Part shown: positions 1 through 7,592 of the stretch, in pieces
How positions within the stretch are numbered: position 1 is the first letter of the stretch
Layout: each line of letters starts with the position of its first letter
Assembly: GCA_029006935.1 (NCBI GenBank)
Contig: JAQXGX010000087.1
Location: 1 to 44,082, forward strand
Reading direction: 5' to 3'
Length of the DNA: 44,082 nucleotides
Source: Eggerthellales bacterium
Lineage (GTDB): Bacteria > Actinomycetota > Coriobacteriia > Coriobacteriales > Eggerthellaceae
The notes under the pieces: model-generated
The model's input: only the letters and a program-made list of their open reading frames with translations
What the model was told of the DNA's origin: nothing
The model's database searches: none
Position numbers and translations under genes: made by a program

Positions 1-60
1 TGGTAAAGACGTCGAAAATGGCAGCGGCGCACCCCCGGGAAGCGATGCGGGGGTTCCTGG

Positions 61-210
61 CTTTGGCAGCAACTCCAACAATGCCAGCAACCGCCGCTCA
101 GAGTGGCAGCAACGGCCGAAATGGCAGCGACCCCCATACCGCACGCCAGCAAGCGTCGAGTTGGCCGCCGCCCTTTGCCACACGCCAGCAAGCACGCGAA
201 ACGAGCAGCG
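61..210. repeat. degenerate ~40-bp tandem repeat with CAGCAA boxes
   Basis: A box of the form (T/C)G(G/C)CAGC(A/G)A starts at 64, 82, 104, 122, 144 and 183, and weaker versions occur near 162 and 202. Steps alternate 18 and 22 bp, so the underlying unit is about 40 bp and is repeated roughly four times. Units diverge strongly outside the box. No convincing gene is present; the short ORFs here have no supporting ribosome binding site. Function unknown. Confidence 0.45.
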
Positions 211-219
211 GCCTAAGCC

Positions 220-376
220 GGGGTGCGTCAGATTCGCGCCTGTCGAAGCGAAGCGCTCTGGGGTGCGTCAGGTTGGGCCGAGGGCGAGCGCAGCGCGCCT
301 CTGTGCGGCGAAGCGAAGGCCCCTCCGAGAAAATCACCCCAGCCCGTAACGGGGCTGGGGTGCGTCAGATTCGCGC
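220..376. repeat. GGGGTGCGTCAG repeats, three copies
   Basis: GGGGTGCGTCAGATTCGCGC occurs exactly at 220-239 and 357-376. A third, shorter copy (GGGGTGCGTCAGGTT) lies at 260-274. Sequence between copies is rich in GAAGCGAAGCGC-like words that can fold into short GC hairpins. The block lies downstream of serC in untranslated DNA. It looks like a dispersed intergenic repeat rather than coding sequence. Confidence 0.55.
326..362 (-). terminator. hairpin downstream of serC, probable terminator
   Basis: An 11-bp perfect stem (CACCCCAGCCC / GGGCTGGGGTG, 335-345 and 352-362) with a 6-nt loop is followed on the minus strand by ATTTTCTC. It lies about 85 bp past the serC stop. The U tract is modest, so termination is likely but not certain. 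Confidence 0.55.
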
Positions 377-447
377 GAGAACGAAGTGAGCGGCCTTCGT
401 GCCGTGAACGAGAGTTCGCAGCGTGAAGATGACGTGCCCTGGCTCCG

Positions 448-1530
448 TTACCTGTGGGAAGCTTCGAATTCCTTCATATACTCCACCAACGCCTTCACGC
501 CCTCGATCGGCATGGCGTTGTAGATGGATGCGCGCATGCCGCCCACGGAACGATGGCCCTTGATGTTCTCGATGCCCTTGGCCTTGGCCCCCTTGACGAA
601 CTCGGCGTCCAAGTCGGCATCGCCGGTAACGAAGGGCACGTTCATGATGGAGCGGTCTTCCTTGCGAACCGGGGCCTGGTAGAAGTCGGTGGAATCCAGG
701 TAGTCGTACAGAACCGCAGCCTTTTCCTGGTTGCGCTTCTGCATGCCCTCCAGGCCGCCCTGGGCCAGGATCCACTTGAACACCTTGCCGCAGATGTAGA
801 TGCCGTAGCAGGGCGGAGTGTTGCTCATGGAGCCAGCGTCCGCCTGGGTCTTGTACTGCATGATGGTGGGCACGTACTCGGGCAGGTCTTCCCTGATCAG
901 GTCCTCCCTCACGATAACGATGACCACGCCGGCAGGACCCACGTTCTTCTGCACGCCACCGTAGATCAGACCGTACTTGGTCACGTCGATGGGCTCGGAA
1001 AGGAAGCAGCTGGAAACGTCGGCCACCAGGGGAACATCGCCGGTCTGGGGCAGCTTGTGGAACTTGTTGCCGTATACGGTCTCGTTTTCGCAAATGTACA
1101 CGTAGTCGGCATCCGGGGAAAGCTCCAGCTCGTCAACGTTGGGCACGTAGGTGAAGTTCTGATCCTCGGAAGAGGCGACCAGGTTGATCTGGCCGTACTT
1201 CTTAGCCTCCTTGTACGCCTTCTTGGACCAGCCGCCGCTCACGATGTAGTCGGCCTTGCCGGTCTTAAGCAGGTTCATGGGGATGGCTGCGAACTGCTGA
1301 GTGGCACCGCCCTGCAGGAACAGGACCTTATAGTTGTCCGGAATGCTCATGATGGTGCGCAGGTCGGCCTCAGCCTCTTCGATGATGCCCTTGAAGGCAG
1401 CGGAACGGTGGCTCATTTCCATGACTGACATGCCCGTGCCGCGGTAGTCGAGCATTTCCTGGGCGGCTTCCTGAAGGACTTCCTCAGGCAGCACGGCAGG
1501 ACCAGCGGAAAAGTTGTAAACCCTAGCCAT
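448..1530 (-). CDS. serC: phosphoserine aminotransferase
   Basis: This cytosolic PLP enzyme transaminates 3-phosphohydroxypyruvate with glutamate to give phosphoserine, the second step of serine synthesis. At 360 residues it has the full usual length of SerC. The N-terminus MARVYNFSAGPAVLPEEVL is diagnostic. GGATQQF (74-80) is the phosphate/PLP-binding region, and the PLP lysine sits in YGGVQKNVGPAG (K195). The ATG at 1530 follows AAGGAGATAAGG at good spacing. A dehydrogenase gene that could supply the first step lies 135 bp upstream on the same strand. A possible TACAAT -10 lies in that gap, so serC may also be transcribed on its own. Family assignment is firm. Confidence 0.97.
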   Translation of the reverse strand: MARVYNFSAGPAVLPEEVLQEAAQEMLDYRGTGMSVMEMSHRSAAFKGIIEEAEADLRTIMSIPDNYKVLFLQGGATQQFAAIPMNLLKTGKADYIVSGGWSKKAYKEAKKYGQINLVASSEDQNFTYVPNVDELELSPDADYVYICENETVYGNKFHKLPQTGDVPLVADVSSCFLSEPIDVTKYGLIYGGVQKNVGPAGVVIVIVREDLIREDLPEYVPTIMQYKTQADAGSMSNTPPCYGIYICGKVFKWILAQGGLEGMQKRNQEKAAVLYDYLDSTDFYQAPVRKEDRSIMNVPFVTGDADLDAEFVKGAKAKGIENIKGHRSVGGMRASIYNAMPIEGVKALVEYMKEFEASHR

Positions 1531-1567
1531 TCCTTATCTCCTTTTCTCGGGGCTTTCGTATTCGGCC

Positions 1568-1573
1568 ATTGTA
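1568..1573 (-). promoter_or_regulatory. possible serC promoter -10
   Basis: TACAAT reads on the minus strand 38 bp upstream of the serC start codon. I see no convincing -35 at 16-18 bp. Weak call. Confidence 0.35.
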
Positions 1574-1665
1574 GCCCCCTTTAGCCTGATGGAGTGTTAC
1601 GAAAAGGTTAACCAGGGCAAACGGTAGCACCTGTAAGCCCACGGAACCTCCCCTGAAACATGCCT

Positions 1666-2655
1666 CTACAGGCCGTTCACCACGTTACAAGGTCGCTCTC
1701 CCGCCGCTACCCGGGCCACGTTCTCCCACACCCAGGTATGGGCGCGATGAAACATTCCCTCGGTGACGCCGCCGATATGAGGACTGAGCACCAACCTCTG
1801 CGCCACCTGATCCCCTGCGGCGAGCAGCGGATGGTCGAGCTGCACCGGCTCGGGGGAAAGCGTGTCCAATCCCGCCATGGCTATCTGACCCGAAGTCAGG
1901 GCCTGGGCAAGGGCCTGCTGATCCACGATTTCTCCTCGGGCGGTGTTGATCAAGATGGCGGAAGGCTTCATGGCAGCCAGGAAGTCGGCATCCACCAGAT
2001 TAACGGTCTGGGGCGTAACGGGGCAGTGCAGGCTCACGATGTCCGCCGTAGCCGCGATTTGCTCCACCGTGGCGAAGGTCACCCCCAGGCGCTGCTCCTC
2101 TTCCTCGGAAAGCCTGCTGCGCTTGTTGTACAGCAGCTTGCAGCCGAAGGGGGCAAGGCGCTGCGCCGTGGCTTGGGCAATGGCCCCGAAGCCGATCAGG
2201 CCCACGGTGCAATCCCCCAACTCCCGAATGCCCTGAACCATCAGGCGCTCCTTGGTCTGGATTTGCTGGCCGCCCATCACCGCCGCGTGCCCGGAGACCA
2301 CGCCTCGCAAACACCCTAGCATCAGCAGCACCGCCTGCTCTGCCACGGCGCCGGCGTTCACCCCGGCGTTATTGCACACGTACACCCCGGCATCCGCCGC
2401 CGCCTTGCAGTCAATGGCGTTGAAGGCCACGCCTTCGGAATGAATCAGCTTCAGGTTCGGCATGCCAGCAATAAGAGCAGCGCTGACCAGGCTGATGGCA
2501 TCGGCCATGATGAAATCCGCATCAGCATGCTTTTCCAGAATCTGGTCATCCGAGGTCCCCCGGGGAACCACCACCAGCTCGCACTGCTCCACCACCGGAA
2601 GGGCCGGCAGGTACCTGCGGGTACGCTGCTCGTCGCCAATCACCAGCATCTTCAT
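1666..2655 (-). CDS. D-2-hydroxyacid dehydrogenase, possible 3-phosphoglycerate dehydrogenase
   Basis: This is an NAD(P)-dependent dehydrogenase of the D-isomer-specific 2-hydroxyacid family (329 aa). The Rossmann motif GLIGFGAIA is at 153-161. Catalytic Arg240 is in INTARGE, Glu269 in SPEP, and His293 in SPHIGG. It has no C-terminal ACT or ASB regulatory domain, unlike long SerA proteins, but short SerA enzymes exist. Its position just upstream of serC suggests it makes phosphohydroxypyruvate for serine synthesis; that is inference, and another 2-hydroxyacid substrate is possible. The ORF track begins at a TTG, but AAGGAG lies inside that extension and points to the ATG at 2655. It is 24 bp downstream of the metallo-beta-lactamase gene, so probably co-transcribed. 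Confidence 0.85.
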   Translation of the reverse strand: MKMLVIGDEQRTRRYLPALPVVEQCELVVVPRGTSDDQILEKHADADFIMADAISLVSAALIAGMPNLKLIHSEGVAFNAIDCKAAADAGVYVCNNAGVNAGAVAEQAVLLMLGCLRGVVSGHAAVMGGQQIQTKERLMVQGIRELGDCTVGLIGFGAIAQATAQRLAPFGCKLLYNKRSRLSEEEEQRLGVTFATVEQIAATADIVSLHCPVTPQTVNLVDADFLAAMKPSAILINTARGEIVDQQALAQALTSGQIAMAGLDTLSPEPVQLDHPLLAAGDQVAQRLVLSPHIGGVTEGMFHRAHTWVWENVARVAAGERPCNVVNGL

Positions 2656-2679
2656 GAAAAACTCCTTCCCCAACCAAGA

Positions 2680-3606
2680 TCAGACCACGCTGACCAGTCG
2701 GTCCTGATACGCAACCGAAACCTGCGCACCGTGGCACTGCTCCTGGAGCAGGCTACGTTGCACCTGAAGCGGAAGCCTGTAGGTATTGTTGTTGCGAGAA
2801 ACGTGCATGGCCACCACCTGCTCCAGGCCATCATGCAGAAGGCTTTCCAGCTCCTGTCGGGCCTGACCGTTGCTCAGATGGCCCACATCTGACGCCACCC
2901 GCTGCTTGATATGGTACGGATAGGGACCCACCTTGAGCATATGGGGGTCATGGTTGCTTTCCAGCGCCAGGATGCGCGCGCCGCCCAGCCCCTCATGGCA
3001 TTCCGGGGTAACGACCCCCGAATCCGTCAGGTATCCCAGCACGTCCATGGGGACGAAGGGTCCATCCGCTCCCTCCGAAGCCCCGGGGAGATCAGGCGCC
3101 TCCACCCGAAAGCCGAAGGACGCCGCCACATCATGGGATGACCTGAGCACATGGACCTGGCATCCGGCAAGGGAAAGGGCGCTTCCCGCGGCAAAGGGGA
3201 CGAACTCCGCCAACCCGGTCTGCACCACCCCGGAAACAGGCTTCGAGGCGTCCCTCACCGCTGGAGCCGTGTACAGCGGAACATGCACGCCCAAGCGCGC
3301 CAGGCCTCGCAGCACCACGCCCAACCCCTTGGTGTGATCGGAGTGGTCATGGGTGATCAGGATTCCGTCCAAGCTTGCAGGATCGAAGCCGGCCTCCTGG
3401 CACCGGGCGAAGAAGTCCCGCTTGCAGATTCCGCAGTCGATGAGGATGCCCCGGCCCGTTGCAACGTTTTCCACCACCGCAGCATTTCCCCCGCTGCCGC
3501 TCGCCAGCACATGCAGGCGCAGGGCGTGACGCGCCGGGCCTTGAGGCTCGTTCATTTCCGGCAGAGCATCGGCCTTCCGAGCCTCCTGCACCCGGTCGCT
3601 GCTCAA
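2680..3606 (-). CDS. metallo-beta-lactamase fold hydrolase, YycJ/WalJ-like
   Basis: This protein of about 308 aa opens its domain with LHVLASGSGGNAAVV, the form typical of the YycJ/WalJ branch of metallo-beta-lactamase-fold proteins. The metal-binding motif HDHSDH is at about 86-91, and later histidines (MHVSRNNN near the C-terminus) complete the site. Relatives are cytosolic and are linked to nuclease activity or cell-wall signalling; the substrate here is unknown. I prefer the TTG start at 3606 because GAGGAGG lies 5 bp upstream; the ATG at 3627 has no good ribosome binding site. An in-frame ATG 19 codons further in is a third option. It forms a likely operon with the downstream dehydrogenase gene. 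Confidence 0.8.
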   Translation of the reverse strand: MSSDRVQEARKADALPEMNEPQGPARHALRLHVLASGSGGNAAVVENVATGRGILIDCGICKRDFFARCQEAGFDPASLDGILITHDHSDHTKGLGVVLRGLARLGVHVPLYTAPAVRDASKPVSGVVQTGLAEFVPFAAGSALSLAGCQVHVLRSSHDVAASFGFRVEAPDLPGASEGADGPFVPMDVLGYLTDSGVVTPECHEGLGGARILALESNHDPHMLKVGPYPYHIKQRVASDVGHLSNGQARQELESLLHDGLEQVVAMHVSRNNNTYRLPLQVQRSLLQEQCHGAQVSVAYQDRLVSVV

Positions 3607-3709
3607 TCCAACCTCCTCAGGAAGCATCCCCGCTCACCACGATCCTTTCGTCCCGCTCATACACGCCCATGGGCGCGCCTATTGCATCCCGCCAGCAACC
3701 TGCAAACGC

Positions 3710-5122
3710 CTATCCGAACAAGCCCATCCATTGCCAATAGGGCACGCTCACCGCCAGGGCGATCAGGCATATGCCCATGTAGACTCCGCTGAAGCGGGCA
3801 GCATCCCCATGGGTGATCATCTGACCGTCCACGGCGGCATATCCCGTCAGGTAGACCGGGTTCTGATACGGGGCGAAGAAGGGGCTGATCATGCAGTACA
3901 TGGCCATTCCCACCACCCACGGATCGATACCCTGGGATTGTGCCAAGGGCACCATGAACACCATGACGATGTTCAGGTAGGCCATTTCGGAAACGATCAC
4001 GAACCGCAGCACCATGGTGCTCACGCCAACGCCCAGCACGAACACGTAGGGGTTTTCGGCCATGCGCTGGAACAACGGACCGCATACCGTCACGATCCAG
4101 TCGTTCACCCCAGCGTGGGAAAACACGCTGCCCAAGCCGAACACCGTGCCCATGAAGATGAGGGACTCCCAGTTCACCTGGGTACGCAGACCGTTCTTCC
4201 CCAGAATGCCGCAGGCAACCGTGGCAACAAGGGCGACCAAGCCCACCACATGGGTGGGCACGCCATGGAGCGGCTCCGCCACCCAAAGGGCAATGGTCAC
4301 CAGAACAATGACGCACATGCGCTTTTCGTCAACGCTCATGGACCCCAGGCGCTGGTCCAAGACCGCCGCAGCATCATCGCGGGGCGCAGAGGGACCCGCC
4401 TGCTCCGAGTCGGGGGCATCGTAGAGGCGCACCAGGGCAACGTAGCTCAGAAGCGTTGCCACCAAGAACCAGGGCAGTGCCGCCACGAACCAGTGAAGCA
4501 GGTCAAAGCGAGCCACCACGTCGGCAGGAAGAAGCCCCACCAGGGCATATCCCAAGATGCTGGCGGAAATGACTGCAGGCCCGATATTGCGCACGCCCGC
4601 CAGCATGGCCAGGAAGAGTCCCTGCATGCGCTTTCCCTGACGCGCGTATCCCATGGCCTCCCCCACGCTCATGGCCACGGGAGCAAGGATGGCGGTCTTT
4701 GCCGACAGGCTGGGAATAAGCGGGCCCAGCACCGTGCCCACCGTCAGGAAGCCCGCGGCCTGCGCCTTGAAGGTTCGGGGAAACAGGCGAAGAATGGCCA
4801 GGGCCATGCGACGCATGAGGCCGCTCACCTTCATGCCCGCGCCCAAGCCGAAAGCACTCACCAGCAGCCACCAGGTAGGCTCGGAAAACGCCGAAAGACC
4901 CACCTCCGTGGGGACGCCGGCAATCACCAGCAAGGCCGCGATCATAAGCAGGCCGGTGGCGTACTCTGGAAGCACCGAGGCCACCCACCACACCACCGCC
5001 CAGACCAGCACGCCCAGGCAGGCGCAGCCTTGGAAGGACAGGCCCACGTCGGCAGCGCTCAGACACGCGCCCACGGCAACACCTGCCGCCACGCCCGCCA
5101 TAGCCACCACCACGCGCCTCAT
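3710..5122 (-). CDS. SLC13/DASS family anion (dicarboxylate/sulfate-type) permease
   Basis: This integral membrane protein of 470 aa has about a dozen hydrophobic segments. The conserved re-entrant region PSLSAKTAILAPVAMS, preceded by GPLI, and the second-half region CMISPFFAPYQNPVYLTGY fit the divalent anion:Na+ symporter superfamily (CitT/SdcS/NaDC). The substrate could be a dicarboxylate, tricarboxylate or sulfate and cannot be read from sequence. The 536-aa ORF is too long at its N-terminus. The ATG at 5122 (MRRVVVAMAG) fits with GGGAAGGA upstream, and the extra 66 codons overlap the promoter. The gene has its own strong promoter with a palindrome over the -35. Confidence 0.88.
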   Translation of the reverse strand: MRRVVVAMAGVAAGVAVGACLSAADVGLSFQGCACLGVLVWAVVWWVASVLPEYATGLLMIAALLVIAGVPTEVGLSAFSEPTWWLLVSAFGLGAGMKVSGLMRRMALAILRLFPRTFKAQAAGFLTVGTVLGPLIPSLSAKTAILAPVAMSVGEAMGYARQGKRMQGLFLAMLAGVRNIGPAVISASILGYALVGLLPADVVARFDLLHWFVAALPWFLVATLLSYVALVRLYDAPDSEQAGPSAPRDDAAAVLDQRLGSMSVDEKRMCVIVLVTIALWVAEPLHGVPTHVVGLVALVATVACGILGKNGLRTQVNWESLIFMGTVFGLGSVFSHAGVNDWIVTVCGPLFQRMAENPYVFVLGVGVSTMVLRFVIVSEMAYLNIVMVFMVPLAQSQGIDPWVVGMAMYCMISPFFAPYQNPVYLTGYAAVDGQMITHGDAARFSGVYMGICLIALAVSVPYWQWMGLFG

Positions 5123-5209
5123 AACCGAGCCATCCTTCCCCGCCCCTTGAGCGGACCAATAACCGAAACGCTTTGACCCGCCCATTCTAGCAGTATCCAA
5201 CGGCCTCGC

Positions 5210-5238
5210 ATTATACCGAACATCTGTTCTTGTTACAA
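5210..5238 (-). promoter_or_regulatory. promoter of the anion permease gene
   Basis: On the minus strand, TTGTAA (5233-5238) and TATAAT (5210-5215) are separated by 17 bp. The predicted start lies about 80 nt upstream of the ATG at 5122. Confidence 0.65.
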
Positions 5239-5241
5239 GAA
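5227..5241. promoter_or_regulatory. 15-bp palindrome over the permease -35, likely operator
   Basis: TTCTTGT-T-ACAAGAA is a perfect palindrome that covers the -35 element of the permease promoter. A repressor bound here would block RNA polymerase. The regulator is not identifiable and no regulator gene is adjacent. Confidence 0.55.
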
Positions 5242-5277
5242 GGGCAGTCGCATCCGCCGCCTGCCGCCAAACGCCAG

Positions 5278-5333
5278 AAAAAAATGAAGACCCGGCAGGA
5301 CCGCGGGCACCACGTCCCACGACCCGCCGGGTC
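5278..5333 (-). terminator. rho-independent terminator of the VWA gene
   Basis: Arms GACCCGGC (5289-5296) and GCCGGGTC (5326-5333) enclose a long, partly self-paired loop. On the minus strand the stem is followed by TTCATTTTTTTC. It lies about 55 bp past the VWA stop codon. Confidence 0.75.
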
Positions 5334-5388
5334 CCATTGGCAATGCAGCCGTGTCAGGGAACCGCAGCCCCTTCGGCCCGTTCGTCCG

Positions 5389-6240
5389 CTAGCCGCGGGC
5401 AGCGTGGTCCCGCTCGATCTGATCCTTCCATTCCGCCGCCCGGGCTTCCCTGGCCTGTCTGCGGGGAGCGGAGCTCATCTGAACGGTGGCATTGCTCACG
5501 GCGTCGAACATGATGGCGCTGCCGGCGGCATCGCATACGTAGCTGGCAGCGCTCTGGGCATCAATGCCGATGCGCGCCGCCTCCTGCGCGGCGTCCATGT
5601 TGGCCCCCAGGAACATGAAGGTCCACCCCTCTTCCTCCACCGCGCCGATCATGGACTTGACCTGGGCGTAGGTGTAGTGGCTGCTGGAGTTTTCAAAGCC
5701 ATCCGTGGTGATGACAAAGATCAGGTTGGCCGCTTCGAAGCCCTTCGGCTGGCACGCCTGGACCTGGCGCATGTGGGAGATGCTGGTTCCCACCGCATCC
5801 AGCAGCGCCGTGCATCCTCCGGGCTCGTAGGAGTCCGCGGTAAGCTGCGGCACCTGGTCGATGCTGCGGCGGTTGGCCAGCACCCGCACGTGATGGTCGA
5901 ACAGCACCACTGTGACCAGGGTGGGCACGCCGCTTTCCCGGTGCTTGGCAAGCAGCGCGTTGATGCCGCCTATGGTGTCGTCCTCCATGCCGCACATGGA
6001 GCCGCTCTTGTCCACGATCAGCACCAGCTCGGTGTAGTCCGCGGAAGGCGACGACCCACAGGGCTCGCAGCGGGACCAGGGGTCCAGCCACTCCCTTTCC
6101 CGGAAGCCCTGGCCGTCCCAGAAGCTCGAAGGAGCCCCTCCCTCAGCAGGGCGCACGCCGTGGCCCCGGCCGCTCTTGCCAGCCCCCTTGCCCTTGCCCG
6201 CTCCCTGGTCGTTCATCCAGCCGCTCATCCTCTTCATCAT
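5389..6240 (-). CDS. von Willebrand factor A (VWA) domain protein
   Basis: This protein of 283 aa has a Gly/Lys-rich, probably disordered N-terminus (about 12-30) and then one VWA domain. The MIDAS metal site is complete: DKSGS at 77-81, a threonine in GGCTALLDA (about 144) and an aspartate in ITTDG (180). No signal peptide or membrane segment is seen, so it is probably cytosolic. The MIDAS site normally coordinates Mg2+ and a protein partner. I chose the ATG at 6240 because AAAGGA lies 5 bp upstream; the 351-aa ORF would read through the promoter region. It is divergent from the DUF262 pair, with a palindrome between them. Its partner protein is unknown. Confidence 0.85.
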   Translation of the reverse strand: MMKRMSGWMNDQGAGKGKGAGKSGRGHGVRPAEGGAPSSFWDGQGFREREWLDPWSRCEPCGSSPSADYTELVLIVDKSGSMCGMEDDTIGGINALLAKHRESGVPTLVTVVLFDHHVRVLANRRSIDQVPQLTADSYEPGGCTALLDAVGTSISHMRQVQACQPKGFEAANLIFVITTDGFENSSSHYTYAQVKSMIGAVEEEGWTFMFLGANMDAAQEAARIGIDAQSAASYVCDAAGSAIMFDAVSNATVQMSSAPRRQAREARAAEWKDQIERDHAARG

Positions 6241-6328
6241 GGCAAGTCCTTTCGTCCTGGTTCCCTGACCCGGCCCGCGCCGAATCCCCGTTACAGGACC
6301 CACTCTACCCAGCAGCGGGGCGACCGTG

Positions 6329-6345
6329 GTCAACTGGCAGTTGAC
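6329..6345. promoter_or_regulatory. 17-bp palindrome between divergent VWA and DUF262 genes
   Basis: GTCAACT-GGC-AGTTGAC has perfect 7-bp arms. Each edge reads like a -35 hexamer (TTGACA on plus, TTGACC on minus). It is placed to act as a shared operator for the two divergent units. Confidence 0.5.
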
Positions 6346-6396
6346 ATCGCCCTTCCCCGGGAAAGGCGCAGCGCCACCACGCCAGCTCACCTGCGG

Positions 6397-6402
6397 TACA
6401 AT
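6397..6402 (+). promoter_or_regulatory. possible -10 of the DUF262 pair
   Basis: TACAAT, preceded by TGCGG, lies 45 bp upstream of the GTG start. No clear -35 at standard spacing. Confidence 0.35.
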
Positions 6403-6446
6403 GGGCCGCAACGACTGCGAGCACCGACCACACCTTGGAGGCAACC

Positions 6447-7583
6447 GTGGAAACGCGTCAGGACCCCCTGCTGAGCATTCTGGGCGAACCGTCCGTTCGC
6501 TTCACCCTTCCCGACTACCAGCGCTCCTACTCCTGGGGCCAAAGCCAGTGCCTGGAGCTTTGGCGAGACATCATGCAGTCCGCCCGGGAAAAGAGGCCTC
6601 ACTTCGCCGGCATGTTCATCTGCGCAGATACCGCCGACGCTCCCCAGACCCAGCAGGAGCAGGACGAAGCAGCTGGCGATCCCGCCGCGTGCCCCCCTCG
6701 CGTCCTGGAGATCATAGACGGGCAGCAGCGCCTGACCACCACCTTCCTCATGCTCACGGCCTTTTCCCGCTACGCTCGGGAAAGGGGCCTGAACTTCTAC
6801 GGCGCCGGTCCCGACTACGTGGAAAGCACCTTCCTGACCTGCCCGAACGGTCAAAAGCTCACCCTGTCCCAGGAAGATCGGGAGGTGCTCCTGGCCCTGC
6901 TTGACGGGAAAAGCGCCCAGGAGGCCGCCGAGGGTCTGCCCGCGCACCGCAGGGACCGCAACCGGGTGGTGCAGAACTTCCGCTTCTTCCAGGACCTCAT
7001 GGCCCAGGACGACTTCGACGACGAAGCCTTCTGGCGGGGCATCAACGAGGTCTTCGTCATCCAGATCATTCTGGGCGAAGGAGATGACCCCCAGGAAATC
7101 TTCGAAAGCTTCAACTCCAAGGGCGTGAGCCTGGGCATTGCCGACATGCTCCGCAACCATCTGCTGGTGGCGGAGTCGCTGGAGGAGCAGGAGCGCCTGT
7201 ACAGCACCTACTGGGAGCGGGTTCAGTCCGCCTTTGGCGACGATCCCGGCGGAAAGCGCCTGGGCGCCTGCCTGCGCTCCTGGGTCACCGTGCGCTGCAA
7301 GAACGCCCGAGGCCACAACGAGCGAGAGATGTTCGCCGCCTTCAAGGTCTATGCGGCGGAAAAGTTGGAGGGCCGCACCGAGCTGTGCCTGAAGGAGATG
7401 GTCAACTTCACCAGCATGTGGGCAGAGCGGTACCGCTACCACGCCACCAAGGCCTACGTTTCCTACAACTGGGCCACCCTGGGAGCAACCACCCTGGTCT
7501 CCGACGACCTGCGCCAGAAGGTCAAGGCCAACAAGGACAGCTGGTATTGGAAGCACTACATGAACGTGGACGTGACCAAGTAG
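6447..7583 (+). CDS. DUF262 (GmrS/ParB-like) protein, first of tandem pair
   Basis: This 378-aa protein has the DUF262 hallmarks: LPDYQRSYSW (21-30), the catalytic-type motif IIDGQQRLTT (89-98), and FESFNSKGVSLGIADMLRN (219-237). DUF262 is a ParB-like nucleotidase fold known from the GmrSD type IV restriction enzymes and BrxU/SspE-like defence proteins, where it senses nucleotides or modified DNA. Most such proteins continue into a DUF1524 HNH-type nuclease; this one ends without it. The GTG at 6447 is preferred, since GGAGG lies 5 bp upstream; the TTG used by the ORF track overlaps that site. The second DUF262 gene starts 9 bp after its stop. A defence role is inference. Confidence 0.85.
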   Translation: METRQDPLLSILGEPSVRFTLPDYQRSYSWGQSQCLELWRDIMQSAREKRPHFAGMFICADTADAPQTQQEQDEAAGDPAACPPRVLEIIDGQQRLTTTFLMLTAFSRYARERGLNFYGAGPDYVESTFLTCPNGQKLTLSQEDREVLLALLDGKSAQEAAEGLPAHRRDRNRVVQNFRFFQDLMAQDDFDDEAFWRGINEVFVIQIILGEGDDPQEIFESFNSKGVSLGIADMLRNHLLVAESLEEQERLYSTYWERVQSAFGDDPGGKRLGACLRSWVTVRCKNARGHNEREMFAAFKVYAAEKLEGRTELCLKEMVNFTSMWAERYRYHATKAYVSYNWATLGATTLVSDDLRQKVKANKDSWYWKHYMNVDVTK

Positions 7584-7592
7584 GAGGACCCC

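Noticed and set aside
61-210. CRISPR array
   Set aside because: Units are too short and too diverged, with no constant spacer length and no cas genes in the window.
18-426. Short ORFs at the left edge
   Set aside because: They consist of repeat-derived sequence with no ribosome binding sites, and three overlapping frames are open only because of GC content.
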